Assembly (NCBI GenBank): GCA_965228445.1
Contig: OZ245813.1
Location: 4,154,001 to 4,218,000, forward strand
Source of the DNA: Thalassobaculum sp965228445
GTDB lineage: Bacteria; Pseudomonadota; Alphaproteobacteria; Thalassobaculales; Thalassobaculaceae
Length of the DNA: 64,000 nt
Reading direction: 5' to 3'
Shown here: piece by piece, positions 50,539 through 63,165 of the stretch
Numbering within the stretch: the first letter of the stretch is position 1
Layout: each line of letters starts with the position of its first letter
Translations under genes and position numbers: made by a program
Notes under the pieces: generated by a model
Seen by the model: the letters and a program-made list of their open reading frames with translations, nothing else
Told to the model about the DNA's origin: nothing
Database searches by the model: none

Positions 50539-50563
50539 CACTCCCCGGATATTCCGGGGAGTG
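50539..50563. repeat. Minimal family A palindrome, likely two-way terminator
   Basis: CACTCCCCGGA and TCCGGGGAGTG form a perfect 11-base stem with a three-base loop. It lies between the convergent class III aminotransferase and SDR genes and looks like a collapsed form of the paired family A element. Confidence 0.7.
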
Positions 50564-50586
50564 GTTGAGTGAGGTGACGTCGACGC

Positions 50587-51414
50587 TCAAATACCGTACG
50601 GCACCCCGCCGCTGACCGGCAGGTTGATGCCGGTCACGTAGCGTCCCTGCGGGCCGGCGAGATAGGCGACGGCAGCGGCGACGTCTTCAGGTTGCCCGGC
50701 GCTGCGGGTGGCGACGGTGGCATAGCGGCGCGCCTGCATCTCCTCGACGCCGATGCCGGCTTCCGCCGCCAGGCGCCGGTTCGCCGCCATGTGCATGTCG
50801 GTCATGATGAAGCCCGGGCAGACGGTGTTGCAGAGAATGCCGTGCCGGCCCTCCTCGGCGGCGATCGTCTTCGAGAGGGCGGCGATCGCGTGCTTCATCG
50901 CGGTATAGGCGCCGAAGCCCGGCTCCGCGCCGAGACTGCCGGTGGAGCCGATATTGATGATCCGTCCGCCTCCCGCGGCCCGCATGTCCGGGATCACCGC
51001 CTGGCACAGCATCACCGGACCGAGCAGATTGACCTGGAAGCTGCTCTCCCACTGAGCCGGCGTCGTCTCCATGAAATCGGCCGTGCCGGCGAGCGAGCCG
51101 GCATTGTTCACCAGGATATCGATCCGGCCGAACCGTTCCCGGGAGGTATCGAGGCAGCGGGCGATGTCGGCCGCCCGGGTGACGTCGAGGGGCAGGGCCA
51201 GGGCGGTGCCGCCGGCCTCGGCGATCTCGTCGGCGAGATCCTGGAGCAGTTCGATCCGGTCGTAGGTGCGGTCCTCGACGGAGAAGGTCCCCGCCATGTC
51301 GGTTACGACGACCGCGGCGCCGTCGGCGGCCAGGCGGCGGGCGATGGCCTGCCCGATGCCGCGCGGCGCGGACGCGCCGGTGACGAGGGCGGCCTGTCCG
51401 GAGAGGTCGGTCAT
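50587..51414 (-). CDS. Short-chain dehydrogenase/reductase
   Basis: This NAD(P)-dependent oxidoreductase has 275 aa. The Rossmann start is VTGASAPRGIGQAIARRL, with a glycine loop two residues longer than the common TGxxxGIG. NNAG is at about residue 92, catalytic Ser in INIGSTGS, and Tyr/Lys in YTAMKHA, followed by PGFIMTDM. The C-terminal YVTGINLPVSGG is typical of classical SDRs. ATG 51414 is preferred since the fold begins there. The acidic TFSVEDRTYDRIEL insert after the second beta strand is unusual. Substrate unknown. Confidence 0.9.
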   Translation of the reverse strand: MTDLSGQAALVTGASAPRGIGQAIARRLAADGAAVVVTDMAGTFSVEDRTYDRIELLQDLADEIAEAGGTALALPLDVTRAADIARCLDTSRERFGRIDILVNNAGSLAGTADFMETTPAQWESSFQVNLLGPVMLCQAVIPDMRAAGGGRIINIGSTGSLGAEPGFGAYTAMKHAIAALSKTIAAEEGRHGILCNTVCPGFIMTDMHMAANRRLAAEAGIGVEEMQARRYATVATRSAGQPEDVAAAVAYLAGPQGRYVTGINLPVSGGVPYGI

Positions 51415-51506
51415 GGGAGGCTCCATCTGGGGTGGAAGGCGCGGCATCTGAGCCGGATTTGCCGGGACTGGCAACCGGGGCTCGCTCTGCCCACCATCCT
51501 CCTGTC

Positions 51507-51533
51507 CCTCCCCGGAATAAACCCGGTGAATGA
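51507..51533. repeat. Single-arm family A repeat
   Basis: CCTCCCCGGAATAAACCCGG followed by TGAATGAC resembles the right arm of the element at 48961, with small changes. It lies just after the DCC-family gene stop on the opposite side, a degenerate half copy. Confidence 0.5.
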
Positions 51534-51542
51534 CTGGAGGCT

Positions 51543-52004
51543 CTATACAGGGGCTGGCGGCGGCGGCACCCGGCCCTTGGCCTTGTTCCAGCGGTAGAGG
51601 GCCGCGGCCAGAACCTTGTCGTAGAGCGGGTCGGCCAGCGGTTTGACCCAGCCGATCGACGACAGCCGCGCCAGCCAGCCGTAGCGCGGCAGCCGCTGCC
51701 AGATCTCGATGAAGGCATCCACTCCCGCCAACAGCCGGCCGTCGCCATCCACCACGTGCAGCCGGCGCACGATCGCGTCGTCGTCCACGCCCCAGGGCGT
51801 CAGCAGGCCGGCGCGGCTGGTGATGTCGGTCCAGGCGATGGTCTCCACGCCATGGGTCGCGGCGACCTTGCGGTAATGATGGATCTCGCTGCGGCAGACC
51901 GGACAGGCGCCGTTGTAATAGACATGAATCTCCGCCGGGCTCTCGGACGTTTCGCCGGGCGGTGCCGGTGCGGAGACGGGTGTCTGCGTCGGAGGCTGGT
52001 CCAT
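51543..52004 (-). CDS. DCC-family (DUF393) thiol oxidoreductase-like protein
   Basis: The protein is 153 aa. After a Pro-rich N-terminus, IHVYYNGACPVCRSEIHHYRK in parts holds the CxxC motif (Cys-Pro-Val-Cys) of DUF393, continuing with IAWTDITS, RLHVVDGDGRLLAGVDAF in parts, and the typical SSIGWVKPLADPLYD end. Members are predicted thiol-disulfide oxidoreductases of unknown partners. ATG 52004 is chosen as the residue before the motif context. Confidence 0.88.
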   Translation of the reverse strand: MDQPPTQTPVSAPAPPGETSESPAEIHVYYNGACPVCRSEIHHYRKVAATHGVETIAWTDITSRAGLLTPWGVDDDAIVRRLHVVDGDGRLLAGVDAFIEIWQRLPRYGWLARLSSIGWVKPLADPLYDKVLAAALYRWNKAKGRVPPPPAPV

Positions 52005-52328
52005 GTCGCAGAGGTGGGGCGCCCGCCGGTGCCGGCAACGCGGCACGCGGTCGCGCCCACCCGTCATCGTCGAATTTGGTTAACGCGAACTAACCATCGA
52101 TCCCGTTGAATCGCGCTCGAGTTCCGCCGTCGGGCATCGGGCACGACTTCGTTGACCTTCCGTGACGGAGCCCGCCATAGTAGGCCCAAGGGCTGCGGCT
52201 CTTGGATCACGGCGATGTCCCGTGGGGATGCGGGGAACGCAACCCGGCGGGACCCCGGACGGCAGCTCCCAAGGGAGATCGCCCGATCCGAAAAAGGTCA
52301 AACGGGAGAGTCTTTAGGAGGACTTCAC
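52005..52328. other. Upstream region of the TRAP operon
   Basis: This 324-base gap between divergent genes has no open frame with family character. It includes the promoter candidate at 52152 and about 150 bases of G/C-rich leader with short inverted pieces (for example CTCCCAAGGGAG near 52265). No known riboswitch was recognised. Confidence 0.4.
52152..52181 (+). promoter_or_regulatory. Putative sigma-70 promoter of the TAXI-TRAP operon
   Basis: TTGACC (52152-52157) is followed after 18 bases by CATAGT (52176-52181). Transcription would start near 52188 and leave a leader of about 140 nt before the ATG at 52329. Confidence 0.4.
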
Positions 52329-53312
52329 ATGAAGCGGCTTCTTGCCACCACGTTTGCTGTGGCGTTGGGCGCGGGCGCATTCGTCGCCGGCGGCACCGCG
52401 CCGGCATCGGCTCAGAACCAGCAGTTCATCTCGATCGGTACCGGCGGCGTGACCGGCGTGTACTACCCGACCGGCGGCGCGATCTGCCGTCTGGTCAACC
52501 GCGACCGCAAGGAGCACGGCATCCGCTGCTCCGTGGAGTCGACCGGTGGTTCCACCTACAACGTGAACACCATCCGCGCCGGCGAGCTCGAGTTCGGCGT
52601 CGCCCAGTCCGACGTGCAGTACCATGCCTATAACGGCACGGGCGACTTCGCGAGCGCCGGTGCGTTCGAGGAACTGCGCAGCGTGTTCTCCGTCCATGCC
52701 GAGCCGGTGACCATCGTCGCCCGCAAGGACGCGAACATCACCAATTTCGAGGACCTCAAGGGCACCCGGGTGAACATCGGCAACGCCGGTTCCGGCACCC
52801 GCAGCACCTGGGAAGTCATCGAGGGCGCCACCGGCTGGAAGCGCGAAGACCTGAAGCTCGCCGCCGAGCTGAAGTCGGCCGAGACCGGTCAGGCGCTGTG
52901 CGACAATAAGATCGACGCCTATTTTTGGCTGGTCGGCCACCCGGCCGCGCTGGTCTCCGAGACTGTGTCGACCTGTGAGGCCAACCTGGTCAACGTGACC
53001 GGCCCGGCCTTCGACAAGCTGGTCGCCGACAACCCGTACTACCGCAAGGCGGTGATCCCGGGCGGCATGTATCCGGGCAACCCGGACGACACCAACACCT
53101 TCGGCGTGGGCGCGACCTTCGTGTCCTCTTCCAAGGTCGCCGACGACGTCGTCTATGTCGTCGCCAAGGCGGTGTTCAGCAACCTGGACGACTTCACGAA
53201 GCTGCATCCGGCGTTCTCGAGCCTGAAGGCCGAGGAGATGGTGAAGGAGGCGCTGTCGGCGCCGCTGCACCCGGGTGCGGTCAAGGCCTACAAGGAACTC
53301 GGCCTGATGTGA
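52329..53312 (+). CDS. TAXI-family TRAP transporter solute-binding protein
   Basis: This periplasmic receptor of 327 aa has a Sec signal ending APASAQ. The TAXI domain starts ISIGTGGVTGVYYPTGGAI in parts and includes STGGSTYNVNTIRAGELEFGVAQSDV in parts and GTRVNIGNAGSGTRSTWE in parts. It passes its ligand (for related proteins glutamate, 2-oxoglutarate or unknown) to the fused permease encoded next. A strong TAGGAGGA ribosome site precedes the ATG. Confidence 0.95.
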   Translation: MKRLLATTFAVALGAGAFVAGGTAPASAQNQQFISIGTGGVTGVYYPTGGAICRLVNRDRKEHGIRCSVESTGGSTYNVNTIRAGELEFGVAQSDVQYHAYNGTGDFASAGAFEELRSVFSVHAEPVTIVARKDANITNFEDLKGTRVNIGNAGSGTRSTWEVIEGATGWKREDLKLAAELKSAETGQALCDNKIDAYFWLVGHPAALVSETVSTCEANLVNVTGPAFDKLVADNPYYRKAVIPGGMYPGNPDDTNTFGVGATFVSSSKVADDVVYVVAKAVFSNLDDFTKLHPAFSSLKAEEMVKEALSAPLHPGAVKAYKELGLM

Positions 53313-53320
53313 TCCGGCGG

Positions 53321-53345
53321 CCGGGGCGGGTTCTGCCCGCCCCGG
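53321..53345 (+). promoter_or_regulatory. Strong intercistronic hairpin after the TAXI receptor gene
   Basis: CCGGGGCGGG (53321-53330) pairs perfectly with CCCGCCCCGG (53336-53345) over a five-base loop, with no T-run. It starts eight bases after the stop and precedes the permease gene, so it may stabilise the receptor mRNA or reduce read-through. Confidence 0.6.
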
Positions 53346-53436
53346 CTCCGTCTACTACAGTCGAACCGGCGCCGGTGGCGCCGACGTCCAGGACGACCCG
53401 GCCCGATACGGGCCCGCTCCAAGGATCGGGGGGATC

Positions 53437-56070
<2,634 letters not shown>

Positions 56071-56081
56071 GGGAGGGCGCG

Positions 56082-56510
56082 ATGTTCTCGGACATTCTCC
56101 TGGCGGTCGATCTCACCTCGCCGGAGACCCAGGAAAAGGCGGTCGCGGCGGCGGTCGAGCAGGCCAAGGCCTTCGGCAGTCGGCTGCATGTCGTGACGGT
56201 GGTGCCGGAGGTTCATTCCGGCATCGTCGCCGGCTTCTTTCCCAAGGATTTCGAGGGCAAGGCGCTGGAGGAGGCCCGTCGTCAGCTCCACGCCTACTGC
56301 GAGAAGATGATCCCCTCCGAGGTCAAGGTTCAGCATGTGGTCGCCCACGGCACGATCTATCAGGAGATCGTCAAGGCCGCCCGTCAGACCGACTGCAACC
56401 TGATCATCATGGCCTCCCACCGCCCGGAACTGTCCGACTTCCTGCTCGGCCCGAACGCCGCCCGGGTGGTCCGTCACGCCGCGTGTTCGGTGATGATCAT
56501 CCGCGACTGA
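56082..56510 (+). CDS. Universal stress protein, TRAP-linked (TeaD-like)
   Basis: The 142-aa protein has the UspA pattern DILLAVDLTSPE, VVTVVPEV, CNLIIMASH and an ATP-loop-like LGPNAARVVRHAACSVMII in parts. Its place as third gene of a TRAP operon parallels TeaD, an ATP-binding Usp that regulates the TeaABC TRAP transporter of Halomonas; regulation of the adjacent permease is therefore likely but inferred. GGAGGG precedes the ATG. Confidence 0.92.
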   Translation: MFSDILLAVDLTSPETQEKAVAAAVEQAKAFGSRLHVVTVVPEVHSGIVAGFFPKDFEGKALEEARRQLHAYCEKMIPSEVKVQHVVAHGTIYQEIVKAARQTDCNLIIMASHRPELSDFLLGPNAARVVRHAACSVMIIRD

Positions 56511-56610
56511 GCCGGCGCCCGCCCGGCGCAGGGGCGTGCGGAATCAAAGCGCTCGCCCGAAAACGCTGCTATGATCGCCTCGGGACTGACATGCCGAGGA
56601 GGCCCGATCC

Positions 56611-57771
56611 ATGACCGGTGACGACGCAGCACCGACCCTGGCGCAACTCATGACCAAACTCTCGCGGTCGGCAACGGCAGAGGCGCGCGGGGAGGTTGCA
56701 GGCGCGATCGGACGATCGATCGACAGTCCCGAACTCGGCGCCGTCGAACGCGACATCGCCCTGGACATCGTGCGCAAGCTCGCCGGGGATCTCGAACAGC
56801 AGGTCCGCCAGAACCTCGCCGAAGCCGTGCGCCAGTCGGTCGGCCTGCCCCATGACGTCGCCCTGAAGCTCGCCAAGGACGTGTCCGAGGTCGCCCTGCC
56901 GGTCATCAGCGACAGCGTGGTGCTGACCGACGGGGATCTGGTCTCGATCGTCGAGGAGGGCGATACCGACAAGCAGATGGCGATCGCCAACCGGGACGAG
57001 GTGTCCGAGGTCGTCGCTGGTGCGCTGGTCGAGCGCGGCAACGAGGACGTCGTGGTCGCCGTCGTTTCCAACCCGGGGGCGGAGATCGACGAACCCTCGC
57101 TGGGCAAGGCGCTGGACCGATTCGGCGACAGTCCGCGCCTGCAGGGGCCGATGGTGGGCCGCGCCACCCTCCCGGTCGCGGTGGCCGAGCGGCTGGTCTC
57201 GCTGGTCTCCGACAAGCTGAAGGACGAGCTGGTCCGGCGTCACGAGATCTCGCCGGACATGGCGACCGACCTGGTTCTGGAGGGACGCGAGCGAGCCACC
57301 CTGGCCCTGATCTCCGACGATGCCGATGCGCAGAAGGTCGAGGGTCTGGTGCGCGAGATGGCCCGCAACGGGCGCCTCACCGACTCCATTCTGCTGCGCG
57401 CCGCCTGTACGGGAGACCTCGCCTTCGTCGCCGCCGGACTCGCCGTTCGGGCGAAGATCGCCTTCCGGAACGCCGATCTCCTGGTCCATGACGACGGCGC
57501 TAATGGGTTGAAATCCCTCGCGTTGAAAGCGGGCATGAGCGAGCACGACCGGATCATCCTGCGGGCGGCGGTCGACGTGGCGCGAACCACCGAGATGGTC
57601 GATGCGCCCGATGCCCGGGAGCGCTTCGCGGAGACCGTGCTGGAGCGGGTGCTGACCACCTTCGACGCGGACGAGGTCGGGTTCTCCGAAGAAGACGCGG
57701 AATATTTAATAAAAAAACTGTCTAAATACACTGGAAAGCATAAGGACAGTGCCGCCGCCCAGCTTCGCTAG
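56611..57771 (+). CDS. DUF2336-domain protein
   Basis: This cytoplasmic, largely helical protein has 386 aa and repetitive HEAT-like units (for example ALDIVRKLAGDLEQQVRQNLAEAV in parts, LKLAKDVSEVALPVI, VVVAVVSNPGAEID, LVREMARNGRLTDSILLRA in parts). DUF2336 is largely confined to alphaproteobacteria and its function is unknown; some members are linked to motility or cell-cycle signalling. It lies alone between the TRAP operon and a small membrane gene. The last 20 codons are A/T-richer than the rest. Confidence 0.87.
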   Translation: MTGDDAAPTLAQLMTKLSRSATAEARGEVAGAIGRSIDSPELGAVERDIALDIVRKLAGDLEQQVRQNLAEAVRQSVGLPHDVALKLAKDVSEVALPVISDSVVLTDGDLVSIVEEGDTDKQMAIANRDEVSEVVAGALVERGNEDVVVAVVSNPGAEIDEPSLGKALDRFGDSPRLQGPMVGRATLPVAVAERLVSLVSDKLKDELVRRHEISPDMATDLVLEGRERATLALISDDADAQKVEGLVREMARNGRLTDSILLRAACTGDLAFVAAGLAVRAKIAFRNADLLVHDDGANGLKSLALKAGMSEHDRIILRAAVDVARTTEMVDAPDARERFAETVLERVLTTFDADEVGFSEEDAEYLIKKLSKYTGKHKDSAAAQLR

Positions 57772-57824
57772 AGTTGGTTGAACGCGGTGAAGCAATCGAT
57801 GAAATTTAAGGTGCAGCGCGTTAA

Positions 57825-57852
57825 TTGAATTTTTACGAGCGTTGCGTATGCT
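57825..57852 (+). promoter_or_regulatory. Strong sigma-70-like promoter of the small membrane protein
   Basis: TTGAAT (57825-57830) and TATGCT (57847-57852) are 16 bases apart in an A/T-rich pocket. The predicted start near 57859 leaves about 38 nt before the ATG at 57897, so the in-frame TTG at 57825 is unlikely to be the translation start. Confidence 0.55.
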
Positions 57853-57896
57853 CTTATTCCAGTGAGACGACCGGCTCTTTTGTGGGGACGAGCCAG

Positions 57897-58181
57897 ATGG
57901 CGGTCGATACCTGGAACGATCAGGGACTGAGCTTCCATGAGCGCGCGGCTTCGGCGGCGCGTTCGGTCGTGATCGCCCTGTTCTGGATGTCGCTCGTTGC
58001 CGGTCCCCCTGTTGTCGGCGGCGTCCTGGGCTGGATGGCGACACGGGATGCGGGCAGAGGCCCGTTGAGCGGGCTGCTCGGCCAGCTCCCCGCCGATCAG
58101 GTGGCGGTCTCCATCACCCGCGAGGAGGTGGAGGCTGTGGGCCTCGACCCGCGCGAGATCAGGGCGATCCTGACGGAGTAG
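57897..58181 (+). CDS. Small predicted membrane protein
   Basis: This product of 94 aa is not recognised. It has an N-terminal amphipathic stretch, one long hydrophobic helix (SVVIALFWMSLVAGPPVVGGVLGWM in parts, about residues 22-47), a polar spacer and an acidic tail SITREEVEAVGLDPREIRAIL in parts. A good promoter precedes it, which argues that it is real. It does not overlap any other strong coding candidate. Confidence 0.6.
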   Translation: MAVDTWNDQGLSFHERAASAARSVVIALFWMSLVAGPPVVGGVLGWMATRDAGRGPLSGLLGQLPADQVAVSITREEVEAVGLDPREIRAILTE

Positions 58182-58206
58182 CGGCTCGGCCGGGCCGGTT
58201 CCGCGC

Positions 58207-58830
58207 TCACAGCGTTTTCAGAAAACGATCGGCGACATCCGCCGCATGATCCCAGGCCTGCTCTGTGGTCCAGCCGCTCGCCTTGCGCGGCGTCAGGTCG
58301 TGGCTGCCGTCCTCGACCCACTCCACCCGCAGGGTGTCCGGCAGGTCCAGGACGGAGACCTCGTCCCGCGTGCCGAACGGATCGCGCGTGCCCTGGACGA
58401 TCAGGGTCGGACAGCGCAGAGCCGGGAAGTGATCGGTGCGCAGCCGCTCCGGCTTGCCCGGCGGATGGAACGGATAGCCGAGGCACAGGCATCCCCGCAC
58501 GGCCGTCTCCGCCGCGATCAGCGAGGCCATCCGCCCGCCCATGGACTTGCCGCCGACCACCACCGCTCCGGGCCCGCCGAGCCGCTCGATCACCGCCCGC
58601 CACTGCGCCAGCAGGGCCGGCGCCCTCTCCGGCGGCCGCTTGCGGCCGGTGGTGCGCCGCTCGGCCATATAGGCGAACTCGAAGCGCACCACCCGGTGTC
58701 CGCGGGCCGCGATGCGGCCAGCCAGCGCCTCCATGAACGGACTGTCCATCGGCGCCCCGGCGCCATGGGCGAGCACCAGCGTGGTCGCGGCCTCCTGCGG
58801 GCCGTCGGTCAGAAGCGGGAAATCGCACAT
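58207..58830 (-). CDS. Alpha/beta hydrolase (KANL3/Tex30-type)
   Basis: The protein is 207 aa. LVLAHGAGAPMDSPFM in its start supplies the oxyanion HG, the nucleophile elbow is GGKSMGGRMA (Ser), Asp is in GTRDPFG and His in DGSHDL, giving a complete triad. The order is typical for dienelactone-hydrolase-like small hydrolases of the KANL3/Tex30 kind, whose substrates are unknown. ATG 58830 is the first Met of the fold. It is divergent from LemA (70 bases). Confidence 0.88.
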   Translation of the reverse strand: MCDFPLLTDGPQEAATTLVLAHGAGAPMDSPFMEALAGRIAARGHRVVRFEFAYMAERRTTGRKRPPERAPALLAQWRAVIERLGGPGAVVVGGKSMGGRMASLIAAETAVRGCLCLGYPFHPPGKPERLRTDHFPALRCPTLIVQGTRDPFGTRDEVSVLDLPDTLRVEWVEDGSHDLTPRKASGWTTEQAWDHAADVADRFLKTL

Positions 58831-58900
58831 GCCGGGTCTCTGGATCGTTGGTCGCCGCGCCGAGTATAGTGTTGATCGGATTGAGACGGGGAGAAACGGT

Positions 58901-59485
58901 ATGGACATGCCCACTCTGGTCGCCCTGGGCGTGTTCGTCATTCTCGGCGCCTATATCCTCTACCGCACCCACAGCCGGATCGTGGTGACGGGCAACGCGG
59001 CGGAACAGGCGCTGGCCTCGGTCGATGTGCAGCTGCGCAAGCGGCACGACCTGGTGCCCCAGGTCGTCGCCACCGCCCGCCGGTACATGAGCCACGAGGC
59101 GGCGCTGCTGGAGCGCCTGACCGAGCTGCGCACCCGGGCCTCGGCCCCTTACGACAAGACCAGGGCGGGCGAGGTGGCGGCGCATCTGGAGGCGGAACGG
59201 GCGCTCCAGTCGGAGTTCCGCCAGCTCTTCAGTCTGGCCGAAGGCTATCCCGAGCTGAAGTCGGACGAGAGCATGTCCCGGGTGCAGGACACGCTGGAGG
59301 AGGTGGAGGGCAACATCGCGGCCGCCCGTCGCTACTACAATGCCTCCGTGATGCAGCACCGAAACGTGATCCAGACCTTCCCGGGCAACATCATCGCGCC
59401 GCAGATGGACGCGGTGGCGCTGCCGTATTTCGAAACCGAGGACGGTACCCGGGGCGTCGTCGACGTCGCCCGGCATTTCGGATAG
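58901..59485 (+). CDS. LemA-family protein
   Basis: The protein is 194 aa with one N-terminal TM helix (about 5-20) and long helices of the LemA fold, including VDVQLRKRHDLVPQVVATARRYM in parts, ASVMQHRNVIQTFPGNIIA in parts, then PYFETEDG. Members are membrane-bound with unknown function, often neighbouring DUF3137 or YgcG/TPM genes, as here. Ribosome site GGGGAGA precedes the ATG. Confidence 0.92.
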   Translation: MDMPTLVALGVFVILGAYILYRTHSRIVVTGNAAEQALASVDVQLRKRHDLVPQVVATARRYMSHEAALLERLTELRTRASAPYDKTRAGEVAAHLEAERALQSEFRQLFSLAEGYPELKSDESMSRVQDTLEEVEGNIAAARRYYNASVMQHRNVIQTFPGNIIAPQMDAVALPYFETEDGTRGVVDVARHFG

Positions 59486-59491
59486 CGCCGC

Positions 59492-60523
59492 GTGGCGCGG
59501 CTTCCGACCGGCCGGCTGCCCCATGTCGCCGAGGACCGGCCCTGGCTGAGCGGCGCCCGGAGCTTCGTGCAGCGGACCCTGTGGCCGAAGATGCAGGCGC
59601 TGGACGCGGAGTATCCGGGACGGGTCAAGCCGAATTACCGCAGGCGCTACATCCACGCCGCCACCTTCTTCGGCTGTTTCGTCGTGGCGGTGTTCGGATC
59701 CGCCGCCATCCATCCCTTCCTGGCCTTTCCGGTGTTCCTCGGCGGCATGATCGCGCTGTTCGTCATCGGCGCGCTGACCGGCTCGCGCGAGCCGGCCGCG
59801 CAGACGGCCAGGGCGCTGGCGATGGAGAAGCAGGTCGTCGCCGACATCGCCGGCTTTCTCGGCTTCGCCTATCTGCCGGCGGCGACGGGCCCGGCGGCGG
59901 ATGCGGCCCGGACCGACCTGCGGAACGCCGGCGTGCTGCCCTACGCGCCGGAGCACTGCCACTGGTCCGAGGGGTTTCGCATCTCGGGCGACGGCTACAC
60001 CGCCGATGTCTGGGACCTGGTGGTCAGCGAGCACGGTGCAGAGGTGCGCGACCAGAACACGCCGTTCGAGGGAATGGTCGTGCGGGTCGCCCTGACCCGC
60101 AAGGAGATCGCCGGCGACGTGGTCGGTATCGGCCGGCAGAGCTTCTTCCGCAAGGCCACCGGTCCGATCTGGATCGGAACCGGGGAGCGCCCGGACTTCG
60201 CGCCGGTGACGCTTGAATCGCCCGCCTTCGCGGACCGCTTCACGGTCTTCGCCACCGATCAGGTCGGCGCCCGCTACCTGCTCACCCCAGCCTTCATGGA
60301 GCGGCTGGTCGGGATGACCGATGTCATCGGCTGCGACGCGGCCCATTTCGTCTGCGTCGACAGCCACCTGACCCTGCTGTTCGACACCCGGGCCAATCCG
60401 TTCGAGATCGGCGACGGCACGACCCTGTGCGAACCGGCGTCGGTCGAGCGGGTGTTCTCGGAGCTGTCGAGCGTTCTGGATCTGGCCGAGGCCCTGAACC
60501 TGGACAGCCGCAGCCGGGTCTGA
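59492..60523 (+). CDS. DUF3137-domain membrane protein
   Basis: The protein is 343 aa from GTG 59492, six bases after the LemA stop, so the genes are co-transcribed. Two hydrophobic helices (about 55-75, 80-98) precede a soluble DUF3137 domain (about 130-330), marked by FEGMVVRVALTRKEIAGDVV in parts and RYLLTPAFMERL. LemA/DUF3137 pairs recur in proteobacteria but have no assigned role. Confidence 0.87.
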   Translation: MARLPTGRLPHVAEDRPWLSGARSFVQRTLWPKMQALDAEYPGRVKPNYRRRYIHAATFFGCFVVAVFGSAAIHPFLAFPVFLGGMIALFVIGALTGSREPAAQTARALAMEKQVVADIAGFLGFAYLPAATGPAADAARTDLRNAGVLPYAPEHCHWSEGFRISGDGYTADVWDLVVSEHGAEVRDQNTPFEGMVVRVALTRKEIAGDVVGIGRQSFFRKATGPIWIGTGERPDFAPVTLESPAFADRFTVFATDQVGARYLLTPAFMERLVGMTDVIGCDAAHFVCVDSHLTLLFDTRANPFEIGDGTTLCEPASVERVFSELSSVLDLAEALNLDSRSRV

Positions 60524-60527
60524 GCGG

Positions 60528-60902
60528 TCAGGAGGCGGTTTCTTCCCAGAACCGCAGCCGGTTGGCGAACGGGTCGGTGACCTCCATCACCAGGCCGCCC
60601 CACGGCGCAGGCTCGAGGCCCGGTCGGTTGAACGGATAGTCCCGGGCCATGATCTCGGCGTGGAAGGCGGACAGGCCGGACGCCTGCACGAAGACCGTGG
60701 CGCCGGGCGTGCAGTCGCCGTGATGCTCGCTCAGATGCAGTCGCATCCCGCCGCGCGAGACCTGCATGTAGAGCGGGGCCGTCGGCTCGAAGCGGTGCTC
60801 CCAATCGACGGCAAAGCCGAGCCACTCGCGGTAGAAGCCGAGCGCCTTCGCCGCGTCGAAGATCCGCAGGATCGGGACGGCGGCGAAGACGGGCTCGGTC
60901 AT
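60528..60902 (-). CDS. Glyoxalase-superfamily (bleomycin resistance protein-like) protein
   Basis: The protein is 124 aa with a VOC fold: VPILRIFDAAKALGFYREWLGFAVDWEHRF in parts, RLHLSEHHGDCTPG, and WGGLVMEVTDPFANRLRFWE in parts. This arrangement matches small bleomycin-binding-type proteins rather than metal-dependent lyases. Resistance is not implied; most members have unknown ligands. It is 16 bases downstream of fumA on the same strand. Confidence 0.88.
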   Translation of the reverse strand: MTEPVFAAVPILRIFDAAKALGFYREWLGFAVDWEHRFEPTAPLYMQVSRGGMRLHLSEHHGDCTPGATVFVQASGLSAFHAEIMARDYPFNRPGLEPAPWGGLVMEVTDPFANRLRFWEETAS

Positions 60903-60918
60903 CGCAGGGCGGGCCGGG

Positions 60919-62529
<1,611 letters not shown>

Positions 62530-62597
62530 AGGGGCATCCTCTCCGGTCTGCGGCATCGCGTCGGGTGCCGAACCGGTCGGCCCCGGCATGGCTAATT

Positions 62598-63089
62598 TTA
62601 TTTCTTCTTGCGGAACTGATCGAGGGAGACGACTTCGCCGGTGCCTGCGGCATCGTCGGTCGTCTCTTCCTCACCGTCGGGCGTATCGCCGCCTTCGGGG
62701 TCGTCGTCGTCCCCCGTCGGGGTGTCGCCGTTCGCCGTCTGCTGGAACTGCAGCCCGAACTGGACGGACGGATCGGCGAAGCCGGTCAGCGCCTCGAACG
62801 GGATGGTCAGCGGCTCGCGCACGTCGTTGAAGCTCAGCGTCACCGAGAACTGCTCCTCGAGGATCTCGAGGTCCCAGAACTGGAACTGCAGAACGATGGT
62901 CATCTCGTCGGGATAACGCTCGACCAGATACTCCGGAATGTGCACACCCGGCGCGCGCGTCTTGAACGTGATGTAAAAGTGATGGTTGCCCGGAAGACCG
63001 CGCTCTGCGGCCCGTCGAAGAGCATCGCGCACCACACCACGCAGGGCCGTTTCGACCATCAGGTCGTATCGGAAAAGATCGTCAGCCAT
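62598..63089 (-). CDS. sspB: SspB-family ClpXP adaptor (alpha type)
   Basis: This adaptor captures SsrA-tagged proteins and passes them to ClpXP. The protein is 163 aa. The folded domain (1-115) contains FYITFKTRAPGVHIP, MTIVLQFQFWDLEI and FSVTLSFNDVREPLTIPFEALTGFADPSVQFGLQF in parts; an acidic linker and the C-terminal ClpX-binding motif VVSLDQFRKK follow. ATG 63089 is the family start. It lies about 75 bases downstream of ssrA on the same strand, so tag and adaptor genes are neighbours. Confidence 0.95.
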   Translation of the reverse strand: MADDLFRYDLMVETALRGVVRDALRRAAERGLPGNHHFYITFKTRAPGVHIPEYLVERYPDEMTIVLQFQFWDLEILEEQFSVTLSFNDVREPLTIPFEALTGFADPSVQFGLQFQQTANGDTPTGDDDDPEGGDTPDGEEETTDDAAGTGEVVSLDQFRKKK

Positions 63090-63165
63090 CGGCTTCCCGA
63101 ACGTTGGACGTCCGGCCAATGAACACCAGCGCCGTGTGGCGCTTCAAGGGAAAAATGCCGTGCCC

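Noticed and set aside
58097..60367. A long leftward open frame spanning LemA and DUF3137 genes and running into the hydrolase region
   Set aside because: It covers several recognised genes on the other strand or in another frame and has no coherent domain content.
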